Origin: Anthonomus grandis grandis
Taxonomy: Eukaryota; Arthropoda; Insecta; Coleoptera; Curculionidae
Assembly (NCBI RefSeq): GCF_022605725.1
Contig: NC_065562.1
Span: forward strand, 372,001 to 436,000
Direction: 5' to 3'
DNA length: 64,000 nucleotides
This document shows positions 10,866 through 26,300 of the stretch, piece by piece (positions within the stretch are counted from its first letter, which is position 1; each line of letters opens with the position of its first letter). Made by a program: the position numbers and the translations under genes. A model generated the notes under the pieces. The model saw only the letters and a list, made by a program, of their open reading frames with translations, was not told the origin of the DNA and did no database searches.

Positions 10866-13800
10866 GGTCCCCACGGACCAAAAGTATAGGAGCGAAGCGA
10901 CTATACTTGTTATATAGTCGCAGACTATATTATGCACGCGAGGTCGGGCCCGAAAAATCGTGTTTTTTTGGAAATAAAAATTCATATCTTTGGCTGTATG
11001 GCTAGCGAAACGATGAAATTTGGCATAGGGTCTCTCAATACATTGGGAATGATGGATCCGTAAACAAATTTTTTTTCCGGTACCACCAAACGGAGCGGTA
11101 CTGTCTCAAAGTCAAAAATTCGTAAAAAAACCGGTCAAAATTCATTTTTGCACGAGATCTCAATTTTAACGCTGTCAAAAAAATTGAAATTTTTAGGCAT
11201 AAAAGACTTTATAGTAATTCATGTCTGTATACTTTTTGGGCCCGATCGGTGTACAGGGTGAGTTGTTATAAGCGAACAAAAGTGACTAAAAAAAAAATTC
11301 AAACTTCTCCAGAGGCTAAAAAAAAATTTTTATAAAAAAAGTGTTTCGGCGAAAAGACTTCGTTTTATAAGAGATTTGACATACTTGGAGCTTTTTTTTG
11401 TAAAAAATTTATTTTACGAGTTCTGGCATTTTCAGTTTTTTGGGATTTTCCGCCAAACGATACTTATTTTGGGAAAAATTTTTTTTTCAAAAAATAACTT
11501 CATCCTTTACCTTTCATATGCCATATAATCGAAATTTTTGGGAACCATACAGGGCGAGCAATAATGAACTTTACCCATGAAGGTCCGACCCGAAAATCAC
11601 ATTTTATTTAATAACTTTTTCGTAGTGGCATCTGGACCATTTATATTCTCAGGCATTAAATACTTTAATAACCCCAGTATTTGTGTAAAATTACAATCTT
11701 CCAACTTTAATAGGTTCTGAGCAATTCGAATTTTTGCGTTTAATTCATTTGCCGCGTCCCTGTACATGGTGAAAGGATCAAACAACATCTAAAGGATCCG
11801 AAATTTTGTTTTACAATACATACTAAAATTTCAGGGTTCCAGCGATAGTACAAGTACCCGAAAAATGCGATTTTATGAAAAAAGTCCATTTTTTTGCGTT
11901 TTTGCAGGTAATTGGAGGTGTCAACCTAAACTCTGATGAAATGGCTAGTGGGAACAATACTTTGACGCATGGTGGATACAAATTTTTTGCTCGTGACAGG
12001 TGGCCGGGACTTGGTTGGGTTTTTTGTAAAATTATGAATGAAAATGAACCGGAAACGATCAGGGAAAGGAAGCACCGAATCAGAAAATGAATGGGCTTTC
12101 CGAATCTGTGCATATCAATTGGGGAAATTGTGTATTGCGGCCAGGAAAATTCGGCAAACATTTTGACGTCTTCGAAAAATGCCGTTTTTTTGAAATGTCA
12201 GTGTCTTTATACCGGGGTGAGACGAAATGAAATTTGCCCGATTATTTTATTAAAATTATTCGAATATATACACGGGTCAGTCGTAATGATCTATTTAATT
12301 TAAAATAAAAATTTAGATATTTGGTGAGTTTTTACTATTTAGTTTATTATTAATAAATGTTAACAATTCTTAAACATTGCTTTTGGGATATAAATAAAAA
12401 ATTTTTGAAATTATTTATTTTTAAGGTTAGTCGAGTATCATAACTTTTTTGGTATTGGTGCGATTTGGTTGAAATTTGGTACCTAGTACCTATTTCGGAT
12501 AAGATTAATAAATTTTTACAGATATTTGACATGACTATGTTTTAAGGTCACGTGACTACCGTAACTTTTTAACTATTGGTCTGATTTGATTGAAATTTGG
12601 TATTTGGGGTTTAGTTAGGATGCAATTATTAATTTTTCACAGATATTTGACATTTGACTTCCGGGTCACGTGACTATTGTAACTTTTTTGCTATGAGTCC
12701 GATTGGGTTCAAATTTGGTATTTATGCTTTATTTAGGACACAATTAATAAATTTTGACAGATAATTGACAAATTATATTTTAAAGTCACGTGACTCTCAT
12801 AATTCTTTTGCTATTGATCCGATTGGGTTGAAATTTAGTATTTGGGCTTTATTTAGGATGCAAGTAATAAATTTTGCCAGAAATTTGACATATTGAATTT
12901 TAAAGTCACGTGACTTCCATAACTTTTTTGCTATGGGTCTGATTGGGTTCAAATTTGGAATTTGGGGTTTAATTAGAATGCAATTGTTGATTTCTTACAA
13001 AATTTTAAAATATTAAGTTCCAGGGTCACGTGACTATCAACATTTCCTATTCGATTGAAATTTACTATTAGATGATATTTATAGATAATATTTTGTATTA
13101 CCCTATTCCTTTTATCTTAATTAGTTAAATTATTTCTTAAATTTGCCTTTTTAAAAAACATTAAAAAATCATCGGTTCGAATACATAGGCTTTAAAGGGA
13201 ACTTATCTTCTTTCATAATATTGTAGCATTATTATAGATTTTGAAAACTTTTGTCATTAAGCTTTTTCATTCCTTTTTGAATGGTCTTTAGCCAGAAAAA
13301 AGAAATTTGGAATTTGGAGCATGTTTTGAAAAAATTTTAATTTTGGGCCCGGTTTTGTTCGAAAATCGATAAATGCAAATAAATAGGTTTTCTGTTCATT
13401 TTAGAGTCAAATCGATAATAACCTTTTTGAAAGGTATCCTGAAGTAGTACCTGATAGAAAAATAAAAAAATTAAATTTTTTCATAGGGCTCTTGATAATT
13501 CGATATTTATAAATTATAGTTTTTTACAATTTTCTCCGAATCTGTGATAGCTATAATCAATTAGTTTTAACATTCGAATACCTCGTAACATTCCCTAGAA
13601 CTTTTGTTTAAGGCAAAAAGTTGTTAGAGTTATAGTTTAGTTAGAAAAAAATAAAAACCATTTTTTCACAATTTTTCATGGCTATATCCCTTTCGATTTT
13701 GGAGCAAAAAAAAAAATTTTTTTTCTTGGGTTTTTTTTTACTGGAAATTGCCAACTTAGGGCTTGCATTATAATTTGTCAATTATCATTTTAAGAAAAAA

Positions 13801-15261
13801 AATGGTACCGTGGAAAAAAAACGAGTTTTCTTTTATTTTTTTTCACATTTTTACTAATATCTCGACTTCTATAGCTTCGATTCAATTCGTTGATGGTTTT
13901 TATTATTCCTTATTCTCCTCCTGTTAATTCTTTTCATATTTTATTACAATTGCCTTTCGAAATAAAACTGAAAAATTAAAAAAATAGACGTAAAATCCCG
14001 GTTGTCTTATCCCTATACATAGGCTCTTATGGAATCTAATTTTTCCCTTTATATTATGGCACTCGTATAAATCGTGGAAGATTTTGTCATAAAGCTTTTT
14101 TATTAGTTTTTGAATGGTCTTTAACCAGAAAATAGAAATTTTGAATTCGGAGCATATTTTGGAAAAATGGTCATTTTGACCCCGGATTTTGTTCGAAAAT
14201 CGAAAAATGCAGAGAAATAGGTTTTCCGTTCATTTTAGAGTCAAATTGGTAATAATCTTTTTTAAAGATACTCTGAAGTAGTACAGGTTAGAAAAATAAA
14301 AAATTGAAATTTTTCCATAGGGCTCTTGATAATTCGATATTTATGTTTAATAGTTTTTTCTAATTTTCTCCGATTGTATAATAGCTAGAACCGATTCGTT
14401 TTGACAGGCGAATATCTCTTAATATAGCGAAGAACTCTTATTTAATACAAAAAGTTGTCAGATTTATAGTTTATTTATAAAAAAATAAAAACCATTTTTT
14501 CGCAATTTTTCATGGCTATACCCCTTTCGATTTTCGGCCAAAAAAAAAAATTTTTTTTCTTGGGTTTTTTTACTTGAATTTGCCAACTTAGGGCTTACAT
14601 TATAATTTGTCAATAATTATTTTAAGAAAAAAAAATTATACCGTGGGAAAAAACCAGTTTTCTTTTGTTTTTTCCCACATTTTTACTAATCTCTCGGCTT
14701 CTATAGCTTCGATTCAATTCATTGATGGTTTCTTTTATTTCTTATTCTCCTCCTCTCAATTCTTTTGATATTTTATTACTATTACATTTCAAGATAAAAA
14801 GAAAAATTAAAACAAATCGACGTAAAATCCCTGTTTGTTCTATTTCAAGAAATAGACCCTTATGGGAACTTCTCTCTGAATTTGGTATTTATGGTTTATT
14901 TAGGATACAACTAATAAATTATGACAGATAACTGACATTTAAGTTTCAGCCTAGGTCACGTGACTACCGTAACTTTTTTGCTATTGGTCCGATTCTGTTC
15001 GAATTTGGTATTCAGACTTTATTTAGAATACAATTAATATACTTTCACAGATATTTGAAATATAAGACAGTATATTGACACACAACGCGACTATATAACA
15101 AATTATGGTTCTTTGAAGCATGATACCCCAACAACTGGTCCTCTCTTTCCTTGGCAGGTAAACGTTAGCCTCCCCCACTCACCTAAGTACACCTGATAGT
15201 TTTTGATTTTTTTTTTATTACCTTATGGCTTTTCACAGACAAGACCTAAAGGTTCCAAACT
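10866..15261. repeat. Array unit C
   Basis: It starts with the same hairpin cluster as B. It has five clustered palindromes plus one isolated exact copy at 14955 near the unit end, and two S segments (landmarks near 13866 and 14699). It is nearly identical to C' (23304-27702), including shared private variants such as the single-base changes near 14400. Confidence 0.85.
12547..13034. repeat. E-box subrepeat cluster in unit C
   Basis: Exact GTCACGTGAC palindromes start at 12547, 12665, 12785, 12905 and 13025, spaced 118-120 bp. A sixth is isolated at 14955. Confidence 0.85.
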
Positions 15262-18200
15262 GGTCCCCACGGACCAAAAGTATAGGAGCGAAGCGACTAT
15301 ACTTGTTATATAGGAGCGTCTGCGACTATATTAAGCACGCCACCTCGGGTCCGAAAAATCGTGTTTTTTTGGAAATAAAAATTCATATCTTTGGCTGTAT
15401 GGCTAGCGAAACGATGAAATTTGGCATAGGGTCTCTCAATACATTGAGAATGATGGATCCGTAAACGAATTTTTTTTCGGGTACCATCAAACGGAGCGGT
15501 ACTGTCTCAAAGTCAAAAATTCGTAAAAAAACGGGTCAAAATTCATTTTTGCACGAGATCTCAATTTTAACGCTGTCAAAAAAATTGAAATTTTTAGGCC
15601 TAAAAGACTTTATAGTAATTCATGTCTGTATACTTTTTGGGCCCGATCGGTGTACAGGGTGAGTTGTTATAAGCGAACAAAAGTGACTAAAAAAAAAATT
15701 CAAACTTCTCCAGAGGCTAAAAAAAAATTTTTATAAAAAAAGTGTTTCGGCGAAAAGACTTCGTTTTATAAGAGATTTAACATACTTGGAGCTTTTTTTT
15801 GTAAAAAATTTATTTTACGAGTTCTGGCATTTTCAGTTTTTTGGGATTTTCCGCCAAACGATACTTATTTTGGGAAAAATTTTTTTTTCAAAAAATAACT
15901 TCATCCTTTACCTTTCATATGCCATATAATCGAAATTTTTGGGAACCATACAGGGCGAGCAATAATGAACTTTACCCATGAAGGTCCGACCCGAAAATCA
16001 CATTTTATTTAATAACTTTTTCGTAGTGGCATCTGGACCATTTATATTCTCAGGCATTAAATACTTTAATAACCCCAGTATTTGTGTAAAATTACAATCT
16101 TCCAACTTTAATAGGTTCTGAGCAATTCGAATTTTTGCGTTTAATTCATTTGCCGCGTCCCTGTACATGGTGAAAGGATCAAACAACATCTAAAGGATCC
16201 GAAATTTTGTTTTACAACACATACTAAAATTTCAGGATTCCAGCGATAGTACAAGTACCCGAAAAATGCGATTTTATGAAAAAAGTCCATTTTTTTGCGT
16301 TTTTGCAGGTAATTGGAGGTGTCAACCTAAACTCTGATGAAATGGCTAGTGGGAACAATACTTTGACGCATGGTGGATACAAATTTTTTGCTCGTGACAG
16401 GTGGCCGGGACTTGGTCGGGTTTTTTGTAAAATTATGAATGAAAATGAACCGGAAACGATCAGGGAAAGGAAGCACCGAATCAGAAAATGAATGGGCTTT
16501 CCGAATCTGTGCATATCAATTGGGGAAATTGTGTATTGCGGCCAGGAAAATTCGGCAAACATTTTGACGTCTTCGAAAAATGCCGTTTTTTTGAAATGTC
16601 AGTGTCTTTATACCGGGGTGAGACGAAATGAAATTTGCCCGATTATTTTATTAAAATTATTCGAATATATACACGGGTCAGTCGTAATGATCTACTTAAT
16701 TTAAAATAAGAATTTAGATATTAGGTGAGTTTTTACTATTTAGTTTATTATTAATATATGTTAACAATTCTTAAACATTGCTTTTGGGATATAAATAAAA
16801 ATTTTTTGAAATTATTGATTTTTAAGGTTAGTCGAGTATCATAACTTTTTTGGTATTGGTGCGATTTGGTTGAAATTTGGTACCTAGTACCTATTTCGGA
16901 TAAGATTAAGAAATTTTTACAGATATTTGACATGACTATGTTTTAAGGTCACGTGACTACCTTAACTTTTTTCCTATTTGTTCGATTTGACTGAAATTTG
17001 GTATTTGGGGTTTATTTAGGATGCAATTATTAATTTTGGACTAATATTTGACATTTGACTTCCGGGTCACGTGACTATTGTAACTTTTTTGCTATTGGTC
17101 TGATTGGGTTCAAATTTGGTATTTGGGCTTTATTTAGAATGCAATTATTAATTTTTGACTAATATTTGACATTTGACTTCCGGGTCACGTGACTATTGTA
17201 ACTTTTTTGCTATGGGTTCGATTGGGTTCAAATTTGGTATTTGGGCTTTATTTAAGATACAATTAATAAATTTTAACAGATAATTGACAAATTATATTTT
17301 AAAGTCACGTGACTTTCATAATTCTTTTGCTATTGTTCCGATTGGGTTGAAATTTTGTATTTGGGCTTTATATAGGATGCAAGTAATAAATTTTGACAGA
17401 AATTTGACATGTTGAATTTTTTAAGTCACGTGACTTCCATAACTTTTTGCTATTGATTTGATTGGGTTCAAATTTGGAATTTGGGGTTTATTTAGGATGC
17501 AATTGTTGATTTTTTACAAAATTTTAAAATATTAAGTTCTAGGGTCACGTGACTATCAACATTTCCTATTCGATTGAAATTTGCTATTAGATGATATGTA
17601 TATATTTATAGATAGTATTTTGTATTACCCTATTCCTTTTATCTTAATTAATTAAATTATTTCTTAAATTTGCCTTTAAAAAAAAAATTAAAAAATCATC
17701 GCTTCGAATACATAGGCTTTAAAGGGAATTTATCTTCTTTCATAATATTGTAGCATTATTATAGATTTTGAAAAATTTTGTCATTAAGCTTTTTCATTAC
17801 TTTTTGAATGGTCTTTAGCCGGAAAAAAGAAATTTTGAATTTGGAGCATGTTCTGAAAAATTTTCATTTTGGGCCGGATTTTGTTTGAAAATCGATAAAT
17901 GCAAATAAATAGGTTTTCTGTTCATTTTAGAGTCAAATCGATAATAACCTTTTTGAAAGGTATCCTGAAGTAGTACAAGATAGAAAAATAAAAAGTTAAA
18001 ATTTTTCCATAGGGCTCTTGATAATTCGATATTTATGATTATTAGTTTTTTACAATTTTCTCCGATTCTGTGATAGCTATAATCAATTCGTTTTAACAGT
18101 CGAATTCCTCGTAATATTCCCGAGAACTTTTATTTAAGAGAAAAAGTTGTCAGAGTTATAGTTTATTTAGAAAAAAATAAAAACCATTTTTTCGCAATTT

Positions 18201-19755
18201 TTCATGGCTATACCCCTGTCGATTTTGGAGCAAAAAAAAAAAATTTTTTTCTTGGGTTTTTTTTACTGGAAATTGCCAACTTAGGGCTTACATTATAAGT
18301 TGTCATTTATCATTTAAAAAAAAAAAATTCTACCGTGGGAAAAAACGAGTTTTCTTTTATTTTTTTTTACATTTTTACTAATATCTCGACTTCTATAGCT
18401 TCGATTCAATTCGTTGATGGTTTCTTTTATTCTTTATTCTCCTCCTGTTAATTCTTTTTATATTTTATTACAATTGCCGTTCGGAATAAAACTGAAAAAT
18501 TTTAAAAATCGACGTAAATACATAGACTCTTATGGGACCTAATATTTCTCTTTATATTGTGGCACTCGTATAAATCATGGAAAATTTTGGCATTAAGCTT
18601 TTTTACTAGTTTTTGAATGGTTTTTAACTAGAAAAAAGAAATTTTGAATTCGGAGCATATTTTGAAAAAATTGTCATTTTGACCCCGGATTTTGTTCGAA
18701 AATCGAAAAATGCAAAGAAATAGGTTTTCCGTTCATTTTAGAGTCAAATTGGTAATAATCTTTTTTAAAGATACTCTGAAGTAGTACAGGATAGAAAAAT
18801 AAAAAATTGAAATTTTTCCATAGGGCTCTTGATAATTCGATATTTATGTTTAATAGTTTTTTCCAATTTTCTCCGATTGTATAATAGCTAGAACCGATTC
18901 GTTTTAACGCACGGATACCTCGTAATATTTCCGAAAACTTTTGTTTAAGACAAAAAGTTGTCAGAGTTATATTTTATTTATAAAAAAATAAAAACCATTT
19001 TTTCTTAATTTTTCGTGGGTATACCCCTTTCGATTTTCGACCAAAAAAAAAAATGTTTTTTTCTAGGATTTTTTTTTGTGAAAATTACAAGTTTAGGGCT
19101 AAAACTAAAATTTGTCATAAATTATTTTAAGAAAAAAAATTATACCGTGGGAAAAAACCAGTTTTCTTTTGTTTTTCCCACATTTTTACTTATATCTCGG
19201 CTTCTATAGCTTCGATTCAATTCGTTGATGGTTTCTTTTATTTCTTATTCTCCTCCTGTCAATTCTTTTGATATTTTATGACTATTACATTTCAAAATAA
19301 AAAGAAAAATTGAAACAAATCGACGTAAAATCCCTGTTTGTTCTATTTAAATAAATAGACCCTTATGGGAACTTCTCTCTGAATTTGGTATTTATGGTTT
19401 ATTTAGGATACAACTAATAAATTATGACATTTAAGTTTCAGCCTAGGTCAGGTGACTACCGTAACTTTTTTGCTATTGGTCCGATTCTGTTCGAATTTGG
19501 TATTCAGGCTTTATTTAGAATACAATTAATATACTTTCACAGATATTTGAAATATAAGACAGTATATTGACACACAACGCGACTATATAACAAATTATGG
19601 TTCTTTGAAGCATGATACCCCAACAACTGGTCCTCTCTTTCCTTGGCAGGTAGACGTTAGCCTCCCTGACTCACCTAAGTACACCTGATAATTTTTGATT
19701 GTTTTTTTAAATTCCCTTATGGCTTTTCACAGACAAGACCTAAAGGTTCCAAACT
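15262..19755. repeat. Array unit A'
   Basis: Near-exact copy of unit A. The main difference is the second hairpin: here it has the B/C-type arms AGTATAG/CTATACT, while A has AGTAGACGC/GCGTCTACT. The third hairpin region matches A and not B/C ('ggagcgtctgcgactata'). The unit start is therefore a mosaic. Confidence 0.85.
16948..17553. repeat. E-box subrepeat cluster in unit A'
   Basis: Exact GTCACGTGAC palindromes start at 16948, 17066, 17184, 17304, 17425 and 17544, the same spacing as in unit A. Confidence 0.85.
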
Positions 19756-22700
19756 GGTCCCCACGGACCAAAAGTATAGGAGCGAAGCGACTATACTTGT
19801 TATATAGTCGCAGACTATATTATGCACGCCACGTCGGGCCCGAAAAATCGTGTTTTTTTGGAAATAAAAATTCATATCTTTGGCTGTATGGCTAGCGAAA
19901 CGATGAAATTTGGCATAGGGTCTCTCAATACATTGGGAATGATGGATCCGTAAACGAATTTTTTTTCGGGTACCATCAAACGGAGCGGTACTGTCTCAAA
20001 GTCAAAAATTCGTAAAAAAACCGGTCAAAATTCATTTTTGCACGAGATCTCAATTTTAACGCTGTCAAAAAAATTGAAATTTTTAGGCATAAAAGACTTT
20101 ATAGTAATTCATGTCTGTATACTTTTTGGGCCCGATCGGTGTACAGGGTGAGTTGTTATAAGCGAACAAAAGTGACTAAAAAAAAAATTCAAACTTCTCC
20201 AGAGGCTAAAAAAAAATTTTTATAAAAAAAGTGTTTCGGCGAAAAGACTTCGTTTTATAAGAGATTTGACATACTTGGAGCTTTTTTTTGTAAAAAATTT
20301 ATTTTACGAGTTCTGGCATTTTCAGTTTTTTGAGATTTCCCGCCAAACGATACTTATTTTGGGAAAAATTTTTTTTTCAAAAAATAACTTCATCCTTTAC
20401 CTTTCATATGCCATATAACCGAAATTTTTGGGAACCATACAGGGCGAGCAATAATGAACTTTACCCATGAAGGTCCGACCCGAAAATCACATTTTATTTA
20501 ATAACTTTTTCGTAGTGGCATCTGGACCATTTATATTCTCAGGCATTAAATACTTTAATAACCCCAGTATTTGTGTAAAATTACAATCTTCTAACTTTAA
20601 TAGGTTCTGAGCAATTCGAATTTTCGCGTTTAATTCATTTGCCGCGTCCCTGTATATGATGAAGAGATCAAACAACATCTAAAGGATCCGAAATTTTGTT
20701 TTACAACACATACTAAAATTTCAAAGTTCCAGCGATAGTACAAGTACCCGAAAAATGCGATTTTATGAAAAAAGTCCATTTTTTTGCGTTTTTGCAGGTA
20801 ATTGGAGGTGTCAACCTAAACTCTGATGAAATGGCTGGTGGGAACAATACTTTGACGCATGGTGGATTCAAATTTTTTGCTCGTGACAGGTGGCCGGGAC
20901 TTGGTTGGGTTTTTTGTAAAATTATGAATGAAAATGAACCGGAAACGATCAGGGAAAGGAAGCACCGAATCAGAAAATGAATGGGCTTTCCGAATCTGTG
21001 CATATCAATTGGGGAAATTGTGTATTGCGGCCAGGAAAATTCGGCAAACATTTTGACGTCTTCGAAAAATGCCGTTTTTTTGAAAAGTCAGTGGTTTTAT
21101 ACCGGGGTGAGACGAAATGAAATTTGCCCGATTATTTTATTAAAATTATTCGAATATATACACGGGTCAGTCGTAATGATCTATTTAATTTAAAATAAAA
21201 ATTTAGATATTAGGTGAGCTTTTACTATTTAGTTTATTATTAATAAATGTTAATAATTCTTAAACATTGCTTTTGGGTTATAAATAAAAAATTTTTGAAA
21301 TTATTGATTTTTAAGGTTAGTCGAGTATCATAACTTTTTTGGTATTGGTGCGATTTGGTTGAAATTTGGTACCTAGTACCTATTTCGGATAAGATTAATA
21401 AATTTTTACAGATATTTGACATGACTATGTTTTAGGGTCACGTGACTACCTTAACTTTCTTCCTATTTGTCCGATTTGAATGAAATTTGGTATTTGGGGT
21501 TTATTTAGGATGCAATTAGTAATTTTTCATAGATATTTGACATTTGACTTCCAGGTCACGTGACTATCGTAACTTTTTTGCTATTGGTCTGATTGGGTTC
21601 AAATTTGGTATTTGGGCTTTATTTAGGATGCAATTATTAATTTTTGACAGATATTTGACATTTGACTTCCGGGTCACGTGACTATTGTAACTTTTTTGCT
21701 ATGAGTCCGATTGGGTTCAAATTTGGTATTTATGCTTTATTTAGGACACAATTAATAAATTTTAACAGATAATTGTCAAATTATATTTTAAAGTCACGTG
21801 ACTTTGATAATTCTTTTGCTATTGATCCGATTGGGTTGAAATTTGGTATTTAGAGTTTTATTAGGATGCCATTATTGAATTTTTACAAATTTTTAAAATA
21901 TTGCGTTTTTAAGTCACGTGACTATCAAAATTTCTTTCGTATTCGTCCGATTTGATTGAAATTTCCTATTAGATTATATGTATATATTTATAGATAATAT
22001 TTTGTAGTACCCTATTGCTTTTAACTTAATTGTTTCTTAGATTTGCCTTTGAAAAACAAATTAAAAAATCATCGGTTGGATATGCTTTAAAGGGAACTTA
22101 TCTTCTTTCATAATATTGTAGCATTATTATAGATTTTGAAAATTTTTGTCATTAAGCTTTTTCATTCCTTTTTGAATGGTCTTTAGCCAGAAAAAAGAAA
22201 TTTGGAATTTGGAGCATGTTTTGAAAAAATTTTAATTTTGGGCCCGGTTTTGTTCGAAAATCGATAAATGCAAATAAATAGGTTTTCTGTTCATTTTAGA
22301 GTCAAATCGATAATAACCTTTTTGAAAGGTATCCTGAAGTAGTACCTGATAGAAAAATAAAAAAATGAAATTTTTTCATAGGGCTCTTGATAATTCGATA
22401 TTTATGAATTATAGTTTTTTACAATTTTCTCCGAATCTGTGATAGCTATAATCAATTAGTTTTTAAATTCGAATACCTCGTAATATTCCCTAAAACTTTT
22501 GTTTAAGGCAAAAAGTTGTTAGAGTTATAGTTTAGTTAGAAAAAAATAAAAACCATTTTTTCACAATTTTTCATGGCTATACCCCTTTCGATTTTGGAGC
22601 AAAAAAAAAAATTTTTTTTCTTGGGTTTTTTTTACTGGAAATTGCCAACTTAGGGCTTGCATTATAATTTGTCAATTATCATTTTAAGAAAAAAAATGGT

Positions 22701-23303
22701 ACCGTGGAAAAAAAACGAGTTTTCTTTTATTTTTTTTCACATTTTTACTAATATCTCGACTTCTATAGCTTCGATTCGATTCGTTGATGGTTTCTTTTAT
22801 TTCTTATTCTCCTCCTGTCAATTCTTTTGATATTTTATTACTATTATATTTCAAAACAAAAAGGAAAATTAAAACAAATCGACGTAAAATCCCTGTTTGT
22901 TCTATTTCAATAAATAGACCCTTATGGGAACTTCTCTCTGAATTTGGTATTTATGGTTTCTTTAGGATACAAGGAATAAATTATGACAGATAACTGACAT
23001 TTGAGTCAGCCTAGGTCACATGACTACCGTAACTTTTTAGCTATTGGTCCGATTCTGCTCGAATTTGGTATTCAGGCTTTATTTAGAATACAATTAATAT
23101 ACTTCGACAGATATTTGAAATATAAGATAGTATACTAACACAACGCGACTATATAACAAATTATGGTTCTTTGAAGCATGATACCCCAACCACTGGTCAT
23201 CTCTTTCCTTGGCATATAAACGTTGGTACACCTGACAATTTTGGTTTTTTTTTTAAGAATTCCTTTATAGCCATTCACAAACAAGACCTAAAGGTTCCAA
23301 ACT
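19756..23303. repeat. Array unit B'
   Basis: Pairs with B but has the common-type sequence where B has its private 100-bp patch. Other differences from B concentrate in the first kilobase; the remainder is almost identical. This is the pattern expected from gene conversion between units. Confidence 0.85.
21437..21922. repeat. E-box subrepeat cluster in unit B'
   Basis: Exact GTCACGTGAC palindromes start at 21437, 21555, 21673, 21793 and 21913. Confidence 0.85.
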
Positions 23304-26300
23304 GGTCCCCACGGACCAAAAGTATAGGAGCGAAGCGACTATACTTGTTATATAGTCGCAGACTATATTATGCACGCGAGGTCGGGCCCGAAAAATCGTG
23401 TTTTTTTGGGAAATAAAAATTCATATCTTTGGCTGTATGGCTAGCGAAACGATGAAATTTGGCATAGGGTCTCTCAATACATTGGGAATGATGGATCCGT
23501 AAACAAATTTTTTTTCCGGTACCACCAAACGGAGCGGTACTGTCTCAAAGTCAAAAATTCGTAAAAAAACCGGTCAAAATTCATTTTTGCACGAGATCTC
23601 AATTTTAACGCTGTCAAAAAAATTGAAATTTTTAGGCATAAAAGACTTTATAGTAATTCATGTCTGTATACTTTTTGGGCCCGATCGGTGTACAGGGTGA
23701 GTTGTTATAAGCGAACAAAAGTGACTAAAAAAAAAATTCAAACTTCTCCAGAGGCTAAAAAAAAATTTTTATAAAAAAAGTGTTTCGGCGAAAAGACTTC
23801 GTTTTATAAGAGATTTGACATACTTGGAGCTTTTTTTTTGTAAAAAATTTATTTTACGAGTTCTGGCATTTTCAGTTTTTTGGGATTTTCCGCCAAACGA
23901 TACTTATTTTGGGAAAAATTTTTTTTTCAAAAAATAACTTCATCCTTTACCTTTCATATGCCATATAATCGAAATTTTTGGGAACCATACAGGGCGAGCA
24001 ATAATGAACTTTACCCATGAAGGTCCGACCCGAAAATCACATTTTATTTAATAACTTTTTCGTAGTGGCATCTGGACCATTTATATTCTCAGGCATTAAA
24101 TACTTTAATAACCCCAGTATTTGTGTAAAATTACAATCTTCCAACTTTAATAGGTTCTGAGCAATTCGAATTTTTGCGTTTAATTCATTTGCCGCGTCCC
24201 TGTACATGGTGAAAGGATCAAACAACATCTAAAGGATCCGAAATTTTGTTTTACAATACATACTAAAATTTCAGGGTTCCAGCGATAGTACAAGTACCCG
24301 AAAAATGCGATTTTATGAAAAAAGTCCATTTTTTTGCGTTTTTGCAGGTAATTGGAGGTGTCAACCTAAACTCTGATGAAATGGCTAGTGGGAACAATAC
24401 TTTGACGCATGGTGGATACAAATTTTTTGCTCGTGACAGGTGGCCGGGACTTGGTTGGGTTTTTTGTAAAATTATGAATGAAAATGAACCGGAAACGATC
24501 AGGGAAAGGAAGCACCGAATCAGAAAATGAATGGGCTTTCCGAATCTGTGCATATCAATTGGGGAAATTGTGTATTGCGGCCAGGAAAATTCGGCAAACA
24601 TTTTGACGTCTTCGAAAAATGCCGTTTTTTTGAAATGTCAGTGTCTTTATACCGGGGTGAGACGAAATGAAATTTGCCCGATTATTTTATTAAAATTATT
24701 CGAATATATACACGGGTCAGTCGTAATGATCTATTTAATTTAAAATAAAAATTTAGATATTTGGTGAGTTTTTACTATTTAGTTTATTATTAATAAATGT
24801 TAACAATTCTTAAACATTGCTTTTGGGATATAAATAAAAAATTTTTGAAATTATTTATTTTTAAGGTTAGTCGAGTATCATAACTTTTTTGGTATTGGTG
24901 CGATTTGGTTGAAATTTGGTACCTAGTACCTATTTCGGATAAGATTAATAAATTTTTACAGATATTTGACATGACTATGTTTTAAGGTCACGTGACTACC
25001 GTAACTTTTTAACTATTGGTCTGATTTGATTGAAATTTGGTATTTGGGGTTTAGTTAGGATGCAATTATTAATTTTTCACAGATATTTGACATTTGACTT
25101 CCGGGTCACGTGACTATTGTAACTTTTTTGCTATGAGTCCGATTGGGTTCAAATTTGGTATTTATGCTTTATTTAGGACACAATTAATAAATTTTGACAG
25201 ATAATTGACAAATTATATTTTAAAGTCACGTGACTCTCATAATTCTTTTGCTATTGATCCGATTGGGTTGAAATTTAGTATTTGGGCTTTATTTAGGATG
25301 CAAGTAATAAATTTTGCCAGAAATTTGACATATTGAATTTTAAAGTCACGTGACTTCCATAACTTTTTTGCTATGGGTCTGATTGGGTTCAAATTTGGAA
25401 TTTGGGGTTTAATTAGAATGCAATTGTTGATTTCTTACAAAATTTTAAAATATTAAGTTCCAGGGTCACGTGACTATCAACATTTCCTATTCGATTGAAA
25501 TTTACTATTAGATGATATTTATAGATAATATTTTGTATTACCCTATTCCTTTTATCTTAATTAGTTAAATTATTTCTTAAATTTGCCTTTTTAAAAAACA
25601 TTAAAAAATCATCGGTTCGAATACATAGGCTTTAGAGGGAACTTATCTTCTTTCATAATATTGTAGCATTATTATAGATTTTGAAAACTTTTGTCATTAA
25701 GCTTTTTCATTCCTTTTTGAATGGTCTTTAGCCAGAAAAAAGAAATTTGGAATTTGGAGCATGTTTTGAAAAAATTTTAATTTTGGGCCCGGTTTTGTTC
25801 GAAAATCGATAAATGCAAATAAATAGGTTTTCTGTTCATTTTAGAGTCAAATCGATAATAACCTTTTTGAAAGGTATCCTGAAGTAGTACCTGATAGAAA
25901 AATAAAAAAATTAAATTTTTTCATAGGGCTCTTGATAATTCGATATTTATAAATTATAGTTTTTTACAATTTTCTCCGAATCTGTGATAGCTATAATCAA
26001 TTAGTTTTAACATTCGAATACCTCGTAACATTCCCTAGAACTTTTGTTTAAGGCAAAAAGTTGTTAGAGTTATAGTTTAGTTAGAAAAAAATAAAAACCA
26101 TTTTTTCACAATTTTTCATGGCTATATCCCTTTCGATTTTGGAGCAAAAAAAAAAATTTTTTTTCTTGGGTTTTTTTTTACTGGAAATTGCCAACTTAGG
26201 GCTTGCATTATAATTTGTCAATTATCATTTTAAGAAAAAAAATGGTACCGTGGAAAAAAAACGAGTTTTCTTTTATTTTTTTTCACATTTTTACTAATAT